From Mesorhizobium prunaredense (GTDB lineage: Bacteria; Pseudomonadota; Alphaproteobacteria; Rhizobiales; Rhizobiaceae): 64,000 nt of DNA. This document shows, one piece after another, positions 56,914 to 64,000 of the stretch; the first letter of the stretch is position 1; the number at the start of each line of letters is the position of its first letter. The stretch lies in the NCBI RefSeq assembly GCF_900156895.1, contig NZ_FTPD01000013.1:216021-280020 (forward strand), written 5' to 3'. A model generated the notes under the pieces. The model did no database searches. It had not been told where the DNA came from and saw only the letters and a list, made by a program, of their open reading frames with translations. A program made the translations under genes and the position numbers.

Positions 56914-59900
56914 TTATTTGCGCGCAAGCAGCGCCTTGACCAGCTTTTCGTCGACCGTGCCGGTAGGCTTCAGGTCGTTGTCGGTCTGGAAAGCCATGAT
57001 GGCATCCTTGGTTTTCTGGCCCATCACGCCGTCGTCATTGCCGGCCTCATAGCCGTTCTTGTTGAGAATGCGCTGGATGTTCTGAACGACCTTCTTCATG
57101 TCGACGCTGGCGGTCGTCTGCGGCGTGCCGTCCTGCCACGATTCGGGAATATCGGCCGAATTGGCCGCAGGATCGAGCGGCTTTGCCTTCCACAGCTCCG
57201 TGGCGGCGCGTGCGCGTTCGAGCTGCTCGGGCTTGAGCGCCTTGGCGATCTCGTCGCGCTTTGCCGCCGCATCCTTGTCGCCGGTCTTGGCGACGAGCGC
57301 GAACCATTTGTAGGACTCTTCGAGATTCTGCTTCATGCCGACGCCCTTCGCCGCCAGGATGCCGAGATTGAACTGGCTGTCCTTGACGCCGAGATCGGCG
57401 GCGGCCTGGAACCAGTGCGCGGCCGATTCATTGTCGGTCACGCCGTCCGCCGCCATGGCGAAGAGCACGGCGAGATTGTGCATGGCGCTGGCGTTGCCCT
57501 GCTCGGCGGCGAGCTGGTACCAGGTCTTCGCCTTCTTGACGTCGCGGGCGACGCCGGTGCCCTTCTCGTAGAAGTTGCCGATGCGGTATTCCGCCGGTGC
57601 GAAGCCGAGCTCGGCTGATTTCTCGTACCATTTGGCGGCCGCTGCCATGTCTTGCTTGACGCCGCGCGATTCGGCGTAACGCGAGCCGATCTCGAACAGT
57701 GCCTTGGCGTCGCCGCCGGCCGCTGCGTCACGCAAGGCAGCCGGGCCGGCATCGGCTGGAATGTCGATCTTGGCAGTGGCCGCTGCCGTCGAAGCATCCG
57801 CGGGTGTGACCGTGCCGGTCATGTCCCGGGTCGCGGGGGTGGCGTCCGGCTCCGTGGCCATTGGTTCGGCGTCCGCAGCCGTCGGGTCCGCAGGTGCCGA
57901 AGCTGTCGCATCTGCCGCCGCCGGATCGGGCGACGTCGTTGAAGCCATTGGTGCAGGAACAGGCTCGGCCGCGGACCCTGAGTCCATCGGCGTTTCGGCA
58001 TCCGCCGATATTTCGTTATCCGACGGCGTGGCGATGCCGGCCTGCGCCGGCATGTCGTCCTCGGCTACCGATTCGGATGGCTCTGCCTGCCGGACGGCGT
58101 GGTCTGGTGCGCTATCCCCTGCGGTTTGTGCGTCCGTCTTCGGCTCGCTGACGGTACCGTTCGTTGCGGTTTCCGCTGGCTGCGCGGCCGCCATGGGCGC
58201 CGTATCGTTGCTGGCCATTTCGACCGGGTCGGAGACAAAGGCCTTGCCCAATTGCAGGCCGGCGAGCGCCAGCATGACCGCGGCGGCTGCCATCAGAATC
58301 GGCTTGCGTCGCGCCTTGAGCAAGTCGCCGATCCTGAGCGCCTTTACCGGCCCCCTCATCGTCGATTGCCGCTTGAGAGCGTCGGCCTCGGCAGCGGCCG
58401 CTTGCGCCGCGCGTCTGGCTGCGGCGATGAAGTCGGATTTCGATGCATCGGCATTGCCGGCCCTGACGGGCGGGCCGCGTTCGTCGCGCACGCGCTTCAT
58501 GATGGCGTTGAGGTCAGGTGGGCCGGAGCCGGGCTCCAGCGGCCGGTTGGCGACCTTCGGGTCCAGCGGCTCGTCGAGATCGGCGATCGGTAACTCGACA
58601 TCAGGCGCGGAGCCGGCAAGCGGTGGAACGATTGTCTCCTTCTTGGCCTTGAAGGCGCGCGCCAGTCCGCCGAGCATCGACTTCCGGGCGCCGGTCGGCT
58701 GGCTTTTTTCCGCCGTGTCCGAGCCAAGCGCCGCCATGGCCGCGGCCGCGGCGGCTTCGGCCGGCGTACGCGTGCCCAGGTCGCCACGCGTGCCCGGTTC
58801 GCCACGCGTGCCCGGTTCGCTACGCGAACCTGGTTCATCGCTGATCATGGCAGAGACATGGCTGTCGAGGTCGGCCAGGTCTTCCGTCAGCGGCAATGGC
58901 TGGTCGATGTCCATGGACGGCGCGTCACGTACGGCCATCTTTGACGATCGCACGCGGCGCCAGCTGTCCGGCTCGGCCGGTTGCGTATTCAGAAGTTCGC
59001 TCACAGCGTCGGTCGGCTCGTCGGTTTCCAGCGAGCCCAGCCGGTCGACGATTTTGAGCAGCGTGTCGTGGATGGCTTCGAAGGTCCTCGAATTGCGCTC
59101 GTCGGAACGGCGCGTCAGTGCTTCGAGCGTCTTCAGATCCTGGGCGAGGCCAGAGACGGCCGCCGTGTTGGCACTGGAGCCCGCCAACGAACGGACGGCG
59201 CTCTCGGCTGCCTCGCGCGCCGCGCTGAGGATGGAATCGCGGGTGCCAGCCAGCGACTTCTCGATTTCGTTGAGACGAGGGCTGATATCCTCCAATTCCG
59301 GCAGTGGCGCGCCGGGTTTCGAAAGATGCGCCGACAGGCCCGCGACCTGCGCTTCCAGGCTGCGGATCAGGGCCGGGTCGATGCCGGCGACTTGTGCCGC
59401 GGATGAATCCAGCCGGATTGAAATGTCTTCGAGCCGGCTTTCCAGGCCACGGATCGCCGCTTCACCTGCGTGATCGGGAACGCGAGTCTCCAGGCGCTTG
59501 GTCAGCGCGCTGAAGCGGGCGTCGAGGGCGTCCATGATGCCGGCCCCGTCGATCTGCGGCATGCGCTGGTCCAGCCTGTCGGCAACTTCGTCCAGCCGGC
59601 GCTCGAGATCGCGAAACAGCATGTTGCCTTGTTCGATCGCGTCGCCCTGGCGGCGCTCCATCATACCGGCCAGCACGTCGAAACGCTGTTCCAGCCCCTG
59701 GAAGATATAGTCGGCGTCCGGCATGGCAGGCGCCCGGTCGATCTTGTCGGCAATAAGCGCGATCTGCTTGTCGAGACGCTCCATCGCCTGCTCAGGCAAA
59801 TTGGCCCGGCTGGCAAGATCGTCGATCCGGCTCGACAGCATGTTGAGGCGGTCGATAACCTCGCCGCTGGGGTGGACTTGCGTCACTTCCTCGATCTGTT

Positions 59901-60909
59901 CGGCAAGCGAGGCGATCCGCTTCTCGATACGCTCGAATGCTTCGGGGTCGAATGAATTGGCCTGCGCGGCGACGGTCGAGGCGACGATGGCGCGGGAAAT
60001 CTCGTCCAGCCGCTCGTCGATCATTGCGAATGTGCTGCTGCCGAGACTGTCCTGCTGGCGGGCGAAATGATCGACCGCGCCGGCAAGCGTGCGGACCTTC
60101 TCTTCGAGCGAACGCAGCGACAGCGATTCCGGCAGATTGTTGACAGCATTGCTGATCTGTTCAAGCCGTTCGGTCAGCATCGAAAGACCGGGTGCGTCCG
60201 ACCGCTGTCGCTGATCGGCATCGACACGATCCTCGAACGCGGTCCAGCGGCGGTCGAATTCGTCCCAGCGGCGGCCGACCGCCTGCACGCTCTCCTCGCG
60301 CGCCAATGTGTCGAGCGCGGCCTTGACCTGCTCCAGATCGAGCCGGAGCATGTTGACGCTTCTGTCGTCGCTCTTTTCGGCCAGGGACTGGATGGCGCCG
60401 GAAAGCCGCTCGAACTCGACGCCGAGTTCGGCGCTGCCTTTGCCTCCCGCCGATTGGCCACCCGGCTGGGTGCTTGCCTGGAAAGCCCGCTCGATGTCGT
60501 TGCGCAGCGCTTCGAATTCGCGCTGCAGGCCGGCGGTCATCTGGTGGCGCAGTTCCTCGCGCAGGCCGCGCAATTCGCCGGCGATCTTGCCGACCACGGC
60601 GACGCCGTCTTCTTGGCCGCGTACGCGGTCGATGTCGCGGGCGATCGCCTGGTAATTCTGGTCAAAGGCACCCGGCTCCGGGCTTTTCGGCGGCTGCGCC
60701 GGGCGCGGATCCTCATAGGGCCGGGCGCTGGCATAGCGCGGCTCCGCGCCCGGTCGGCGCAGATCGGGACGTTCGCTCAAGTCCTCGCGCGTCCGCTCCA
60801 GCCGCTGCTCCAGCGTTTCCAGGGAACGGTTGAGCTGTTCAAGCGTGGTGTACGGCCTACGCTGCCGGCCGGCGTTGAGTGTATCGAGATAGGACCGCTT
60901 GCTGTTCAT
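56914..60909 (-). CDS. PodJ-like polar organising protein with Sel1 repeats and peptidoglycan-binding domain
   Basis: The 1331-residue product has a long cytoplasmic part (1-860) with many heptad-like coiled-coil segments (for example F-E-R-I-E-K-R-I-A-S-L-A-E-Q-I-E). A single transmembrane helix follows (about 868-890), then a Pro/Ala/Thr-rich periplasmic spacer, three to four Sel1 repeats (about 1058-1210) and a peptidoglycan-binding domain at the end (about 1270-1330). This order matches PodJ of Caulobacter and rhizobia, which marks the new pole and controls pilus and holdfast sites. The N-terminus M-N-S-K-R-S-Y-L-D-T-L-N is typical. It might position the Tad pilus encoded here. Confidence 0.9.
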   Translation of the reverse strand: MNSKRSYLDTLNAGRQRRPYTTLEQLNRSLETLEQRLERTREDLSERPDLRRPGAEPRYASARPYEDPRPAQPPKSPEPGAFDQNYQAIARDIDRVRGQEDGVAVVGKIAGELRGLREELRHQMTAGLQREFEALRNDIERAFQASTQPGGQSAGGKGSAELGVEFERLSGAIQSLAEKSDDRSVNMLRLDLEQVKAALDTLAREESVQAVGRRWDEFDRRWTAFEDRVDADQRQRSDAPGLSMLTERLEQISNAVNNLPESLSLRSLEEKVRTLAGAVDHFARQQDSLGSSTFAMIDERLDEISRAIVASTVAAQANSFDPEAFERIEKRIASLAEQIEEVTQVHPSGEVIDRLNMLSSRIDDLASRANLPEQAMERLDKQIALIADKIDRAPAMPDADYIFQGLEQRFDVLAGMMERRQGDAIEQGNMLFRDLERRLDEVADRLDQRMPQIDGAGIMDALDARFSALTKRLETRVPDHAGEAAIRGLESRLEDISIRLDSSAAQVAGIDPALIRSLEAQVAGLSAHLSKPGAPLPELEDISPRLNEIEKSLAGTRDSILSAAREAAESAVRSLAGSSANTAAVSGLAQDLKTLEALTRRSDERNSRTFEAIHDTLLKIVDRLGSLETDEPTDAVSELLNTQPAEPDSWRRVRSSKMAVRDAPSMDIDQPLPLTEDLADLDSHVSAMISDEPGSRSEPGTRGEPGTRGDLGTRTPAEAAAAAAMAALGSDTAEKSQPTGARKSMLGGLARAFKAKKETIVPPLAGSAPDVELPIADLDEPLDPKVANRPLEPGSGPPDLNAIMKRVRDERGPPVRAGNADASKSDFIAAARRAAQAAAAEADALKRQSTMRGPVKALRIGDLLKARRKPILMAAAAVMLALAGLQLGKAFVSDPVEMASNDTAPMAAAQPAETATNGTVSEPKTDAQTAGDSAPDHAVRQAEPSESVAEDDMPAQAGIATPSDNEISADAETPMDSGSAAEPVPAPMASTTSPDPAAADATASAPADPTAADAEPMATEPDATPATRDMTGTVTPADASTAAATAKIDIPADAGPAALRDAAAGGDAKALFEIGSRYAESRGVKQDMAAAAKWYEKSAELGFAPAEYRIGNFYEKGTGVARDVKKAKTWYQLAAEQGNASAMHNLAVLFAMAADGVTDNESAAHWFQAAADLGVKDSQFNLGILAAKGVGMKQNLEESYKWFALVAKTGDKDAAAKRDEIAKALKPEQLERARAATELWKAKPLDPAANSADIPESWQDGTPQTTASVDMKKVVQNIQRILNKNGYEAGNDDGVMGQKTKDAIMAFQTDNDLKPTGTVDEKLVKALLARK
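58768..58835. repeat. 18-bp in-frame tandem repeats in the podJ-like gene
   Basis: Copies starting at 58768, 58786, 58804 and a diverged fourth at 58822 encode six-residue units of the type G-T-R-G-E-P. They sit in the disordered linker before the transmembrane helix. Confidence 0.85.
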
Positions 60910-61247
60910 CGATGCGCCCGTTCAGTTTCACTGCTGGCTTTGTGACCAGTGTTCCCAAAGTCCTGCCGGAAACGAAGGCCGCGCGGCTTTGCTGCGGTGG
61001 AAGACCAGCTTCCCGGGGTTCACCCCGCTCCGAAAAACCGTGAAAAAATTCGCTACAGGATAAACACGGGTAACCGACATGCGCACATTTCGCCCAACGT
61101 GGTAAACAACGCGTTAACCAAGCTTAAGAAGTTACAACGTTGTTGACGAGCGCCTGAAGCGCCGCCGGGCCATGCGCTGGCGGATGCGGCAAAAAGTTCC
61201 TCCCGCACGACGCCCCCTTGCTTCGTGAGGCGGCTATCGCTATAGAA
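60910..61247. promoter_or_regulatory. Divergent promoter region between podJ-like and merR
   Basis: No gene is supported here. The region carries the podJ-like promoter on the minus strand and leads into the operator candidate at 61248. A TTAA-N6-TTAA sequence near 61114 is one base short of the CtrA spacing and was not called. Confidence 0.35.
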
Positions 61248-61262
61248 TTGACGTAAACGTAA
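61248..61262 (+). promoter_or_regulatory. Operator candidate upstream of merR
   Basis: TTGACGTAAACGTAA contains two ACGT half-sites 3 bp apart and shares TTGACGT and AAACGT with the site at 62033-62054. It lies 126 bp before the MerR start, consistent with autoregulation. Confidence 0.6.
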
Positions 61263-61387
61263 GGGTGCAAGACTGTGCCGTTTGCGATTTGTTTGTTGAA
61301 ACCACGAGTGGAAGCACGCCCCCGCTTCGACTCAGGCGACGCACGGTCCAGAACCGCGGCGCCACCAGATGGGGAAAGCCAGTGACC

Positions 61388-61849
61388 ATGAAACTTGTTT
61401 CGCCCGGCGAAGCCGCGGCCAATACCAATGACATGTCCGATAAAGCCGGCGAGGATCTTGTCCGCATCGGCGAGATGGCCAAGAAATACGGAGTAACGCT
61501 GCGTACGCTGCGTTTCTACGAGGACAAGGGCCTTCTCAATCCGCAGCGCGACGGCTCTACCCGTCTCTACACGCGCCGCGACAAGGCGCGGCTGAAGCTG
61601 ATCCTGCTCGGCCGCAAGGTCGGGTTCTCGCTGCGCGACGTCAAGCAGATGATGGATCTGTATGACCCAACCGGCTCCAACACCAAGCAGTTGCGGCTGA
61701 CGCTCGACAAGTCGGAAAAGCAGCTTGCCCGTCTGCGGAAACAGCGGGCGCTGATCGACGATGCCATCAACGAGTTGAGCAACTCGATGGCGGCGGTGCG
61801 TCAGATGCTGAGCGAACGCTCGGCGCCGCAGGCCAGCGTCGCCGGATAA
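61388..61849 (+). CDS. MerR-family transcriptional regulator
   Basis: The 153-residue product has the MerR DNA-binding domain (R-I-G-E-M-A-K-K-Y-G-V-T-L-R-T-L-R-F-Y-E-D-K-G-L-L, about residues 25-50) and a coiled-coil dimerisation helix (about 98-130). There is no cysteine-based metal site, so metal sensing is unlikely. Related regulators without cysteines control acyl-CoA and branched-chain amino acid breakdown (for example LiuR). The position before an acyl-CoA dehydrogenase gene and the matching operators support this. ATG 61388 is used; ATG 61433 is an alternative. Confidence 0.9.
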   Translation: MKLVSPGEAAANTNDMSDKAGEDLVRIGEMAKKYGVTLRTLRFYEDKGLLNPQRDGSTRLYTRRDKARLKLILLGRKVGFSLRDVKQMMDLYDPTGSNTKQLRLTLDKSEKQLARLRKQRALIDDAINELSNSMAAVRQMLSERSAPQASVAG

Positions 61850-62032
61850 TTCTTCGCCGGCTTCCGGTTAACGGCCTTATGGGAGAGAGCCGCGTGGGCC
61901 TTGGCTGCGCGGCTCTTTCTGTTGTCTTGCGGCTGCGTCGGGACGAATTTTTTTCAATCTGTTCGGACTGGCTACGGCCAGCGCCGTTACGCTTGTGAGC
62001 GAGCGGCGGGGATAATTTGTCGCATCAAAAAA

Positions 62033-62054
62033 TTGACGTTTACGCAAACGTCAA
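62033..62054 (+). promoter_or_regulatory. Palindromic operator candidate upstream of the acyl-CoA dehydrogenase
   Basis: This 22-bp near-perfect palindrome runs from TTGACGTTTAC to GCAAACGTCAA, with one mismatched centre pair. An additional CGTTTGC follows. It lies 91 bp before the dehydrogenase start and shares its core with 61248-61262, so both are likely bound by the adjacent MerR protein. The rest of the 61850-62145 gap has a GC-rich hairpin (AGAGCCGCG...CGCGGCTCT, about 61886-61917) that could end merR. Confidence 0.65.
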
Positions 62055-62145
62055 CGTTTGCTATTCCAACCTGAACATTGGTCCGCATGCCCCTCTGACT
62101 TCACATTGGGGATTCGGGGTCAAGGCCGCATGGTGGAGGAAACGC

Positions 62146-63942
62146 ATGCCGATCTACAGGGCGCCGGTCCAGGACACGTTGTTTGTGCTGAACGAAATGC
62201 TGGGCTACCAGCGCTATTCCAATCTTCCCGGATTTTCCGACGCGACGCTGGACGTGGTCGAGGCCATCCTCGCGGAGGGCGCCAAGCTCGCTGAAAATGT
62301 CATGCAGCCGCTGAACCGCGTTGGCGACATGGAAGGCTGCGTGCGCCATGACGATGGCTCGGTGACGACGCCGGCAGGCTTCAAGGAGGCCTTCGACCAA
62401 TATCGCGAGGGCGGCTGGATGGGATTAGCCGCACCTGTGGAGTTCGGTGGGCAGGGCCTGCCTTACGCGGTTCATACCGCGGTCGCCGAATATATGATTT
62501 CGGCCAACATGTCGCTGATGATGTATCCCGGCCTGACGCAGGGCGCGATCGCCGCGATCATTACCCACGGCACCGACGAGCAGAAGGCGATCTGGTTGCC
62601 GAAGCTGGTCGAAGGCGTCTGGACCGGCACCATGAACCTGACCGAGCCGCATTGCGGCACCGATCTCGGCCTGCTGCGCACCAAGGCGGTTCCCAACGGC
62701 GACGGCACCTACAGGATCTCAGGCCAGAAGATCTTCATATCGGCCGGTGAGCACGACATGTCGGACAACATCGTCCACCTGGTGCTGGCCCGCATCGAGG
62801 GCGCGCCGGAAGGCGTGAAGGGCATTTCGCTGTTCATCGTGCCGAAACTCAAGCTCGATGCATCAGGCAATCCTAGCGAGAAGAACACCGTCTCCTGCGG
62901 CTCGATCGAAGATAAGATGGGCATCCATGGCAATTCGACCTGCGTCATGAATTATGACGAGGCACAAGGCACGCTGCTTGGCGAGACGAATGGCGGGCTG
63001 AAAGCCATGTTCACGATGATGAATGAAGCGAGGCTCGGCGTCGGGCTGCAGGGGCTTTCTGTGTCGGAGGTCGCCTACCAGAACGCTGTGTCCTATGCCA
63101 AGGATCGCCTGCAGGGACGCTCGCTATCTGGGCCGAAGGCGCCGGACAAGAAGGCCGACCCGATCATCGTCCACCCCGATATCCGCCGCAGCCTGATGAC
63201 CATGAAGGCCTTCAACGAGGCCGGCCGCGCACTGGCGCTGTGGACCGCGATCAAGTCCGATATCGCCCACCGCGCCAGTGACGACAAGGACCGCCAGGCC
63301 GCCGACGACTACACCGGCCTGATGACGCCGGTGGTCAAGGGCGTGCTCACCGACAAGGGTTTCGACCACGCGGTGATGGCGCAGCAAGTGTTCGGCGGGC
63401 ACGGCTATATCGAAGAGCACGGCATGAGCCAGTTCGTGCGCGATGCCCGCATCGCCATGATCTATGAGGGTGCCAACGGCATCCAGGCGCTTGACCTCGT
63501 CGGCCGCAAGCTGGCCTTGAATGGCGGCCGCGCCGTGCAGGCGTTCTTCAAGGAGGTCGGCGAGTTCTGCGAGGAGAACCGCACTGACGAGAAGATGGCG
63601 CCCTTCACCAGGGCGCTGAAGAAGGGCCTCAACGATCTGCAGGCGGCGACGATGTGGCTGATGCAGAACGGCATGGCCAAGCCCGACAACGCCGGTGCCG
63701 CCTCGACCGATTACATGCATCTCTTCGGCCTGGTGGCGCTGGGCTACATGTGGGCGCAGATGGCCAAGGCAGCTGGGACGAAATTGGCGAATGGCGCCAA
63801 TGGTTCTTCGGCCTTCTATGACAGCAAGCTGGTGACGGCGCGCTTCTTCATGGAGCGGATCATGCCGGAAACGTCGGCGCACCTCGCCCGCATCTCCAGC
63901 GGCGCGGACACGCTAATGGCGCTGCCGGCGGAAGCGTTCTAA
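62146..63942 (+). CDS. Acyl-CoA dehydrogenase (C-terminally extended type)
   Basis: The 598-residue flavoenzyme oxidises acyl-CoA to trans-2-enoyl-CoA. It belongs to the long form (about 590-600 residues, FadE/DmdC-type) with an extra N-terminal helix (P-I-Y-R-A-P-V-Q-D) and C-terminal domain. Motifs: [44 protein letters not shown], and the catalytic-base region [16 protein letters not shown] (Glu). ATG 62146 follows GGAGGAAACGC. Chain-length preference cannot be read. Control by the neighbouring MerR is likely. Confidence 0.94.
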   Translation: MPIYRAPVQDTLFVLNEMLGYQRYSNLPGFSDATLDVVEAILAEGAKLAENVMQPLNRVGDMEGCVRHDDGSVTTPAGFKEAFDQYREGGWMGLAAPVEFGGQGLPYAVHTAVAEYMISANMSLMMYPGLTQGAIAAIITHGTDEQKAIWLPKLVEGVWTGTMNLTEPHCGTDLGLLRTKAVPNGDGTYRISGQKIFISAGEHDMSDNIVHLVLARIEGAPEGVKGISLFIVPKLKLDASGNPSEKNTVSCGSIEDKMGIHGNSTCVMNYDEAQGTLLGETNGGLKAMFTMMNEARLGVGLQGLSVSEVAYQNAVSYAKDRLQGRSLSGPKAPDKKADPIIVHPDIRRSLMTMKAFNEAGRALALWTAIKSDIAHRASDDKDRQAADDYTGLMTPVVKGVLTDKGFDHAVMAQQVFGGHGYIEEHGMSQFVRDARIAMIYEGANGIQALDLVGRKLALNGGRAVQAFFKEVGEFCEENRTDEKMAPFTRALKKGLNDLQAATMWLMQNGMAKPDNAGAASTDYMHLFGLVALGYMWAQMAKAAGTKLANGANGSSAFYDSKLVTARFFMERIMPETSAHLARISSGADTLMALPAEAF

Positions 63943-63952
63943 GCTCGATTTT

Positions 63953-63987
63953 CCCTCCCCCTCGAGGGGAGGGTGGCCCGAAGGGCC
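63953..63987. repeat. CCCTCCCC double-hairpin repeat
   Basis: Arms CCCTCCCC / GGGGAGGG (loop CTCGA) are followed by GGCCC-GAA-GGGCC. It starts 10 bp past the dehydrogenase stop and may continue beyond the window. The first stem could act in termination. Similar pyrimidine/purine hairpins flank the DUF559 gene. Confidence 0.6.
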
Positions 63988-64000
63988 GGGAGGATTCCAG

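Noticed and set aside
57704..59473. 589-codon plus-strand Ala/Ser-rich frame inside the podJ-like gene
   Set aside because: Low-complexity product antisense to coiled-coil and linker sequence; it has no start signal.
61110..61127. CtrA box near the podJ-like promoter (TTAA...TTAA)
   Set aside because: The spacing is 6 bp, not the 7 bp of the consensus.

Overview
The window is one contiguous, GC-rich piece of an alphaproteobacterial chromosome. Gene content, gene order and several dispersed palindromic repeats point to the Rhizobiales, most likely Mesorhizobium or a close relative. The supporting markers are Irr next to fabA, a complete Tad/Cpa pilus locus, a PodJ-like polar protein, an alphaproteobacterial TIGR02186-type protein beside TauE/SafE, and the ATGCATGTCG and GATCCCGAAAA repeat families. 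No phage, integron, CRISPR array, rRNA or tRNA gene was seen. Most of the window is housekeeping sequence. All functional calls come from reading sequences and motifs; no database search was run.

Layout. 1-318 is the 3' end of trmB, followed by a 54-codon small gene on the minus strand. 878-8045 is the translation/transcription operon rimP-nusA-ylxR/L7Ae-infB-rbfA-truB, preceded by an attenuator-like hairpin and interrupted by two palindromic repeats between infB and rbfA. corA, rpsO, pnp and an RsmC-like methyltransferase follow (8089-13368). 13409-16101 is the unsaturated fatty acid operon fabA-fabB-fabI (minus), divergent from the iron regulator irr. 16840-19827 holds an SH3-domain protein, a D-2-hydroxyacid dehydrogenase, a GNAT acetyltransferase and a MoeB/ThiF-like E1 enzyme. 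19919-24233 is the replication set recF-dnaN-dnaA (minus), with copies of one mosaic repeat family in the spacers. rpsT, an enoyl-CoA hydratase, mutM and deoB follow on the minus strand.

28793-40943 is the pilus region. Two TadE-like pseudopilins and a CpaC-N-like protein are on the minus strand. On the plus strand, the Flp pilin and the prepilin peptidase CpaA precede cpaB-cpaC-cpaD-cpaE-cpaF-tadB-tadC. A TadD-like TPR lipoprotein is convergent with tadC. Together these would make, process, secrete and power Flp pili.

41066-47839 contains a leucyl aminopeptidase, a short MarR regulator whose stop codon lies inside a repeat, an NlpC/P60 hydrolase, a DUF559 nuclease-like gene enclosed by a long inverted repeat, and the overlapping helicase/PdeM pair of the ligase-associated DNA damage set, without its ligase or exonuclease. 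47846-56722 reads as a sulfite-handling region: a cytoplasmic three-subunit molybdoenzyme most like SoeABC, a divergent LysR regulator, an Hsp70-like ATPase, a TIGR02186-type membrane protein and a TauE/SafE exporter. 56914-60909 is a very large PodJ-like protein. The window ends with a MerR regulator and an acyl-CoA dehydrogenase linked by matching palindromic operator candidates.

The least explained features are the DUF559 gene within its inverted repeat, the mosaic repeats in the dnaA-dnaN-recF spacers, the apparent stop-loss extension of the Hsp70-like gene into lysR, and the putative sulfite cluster.
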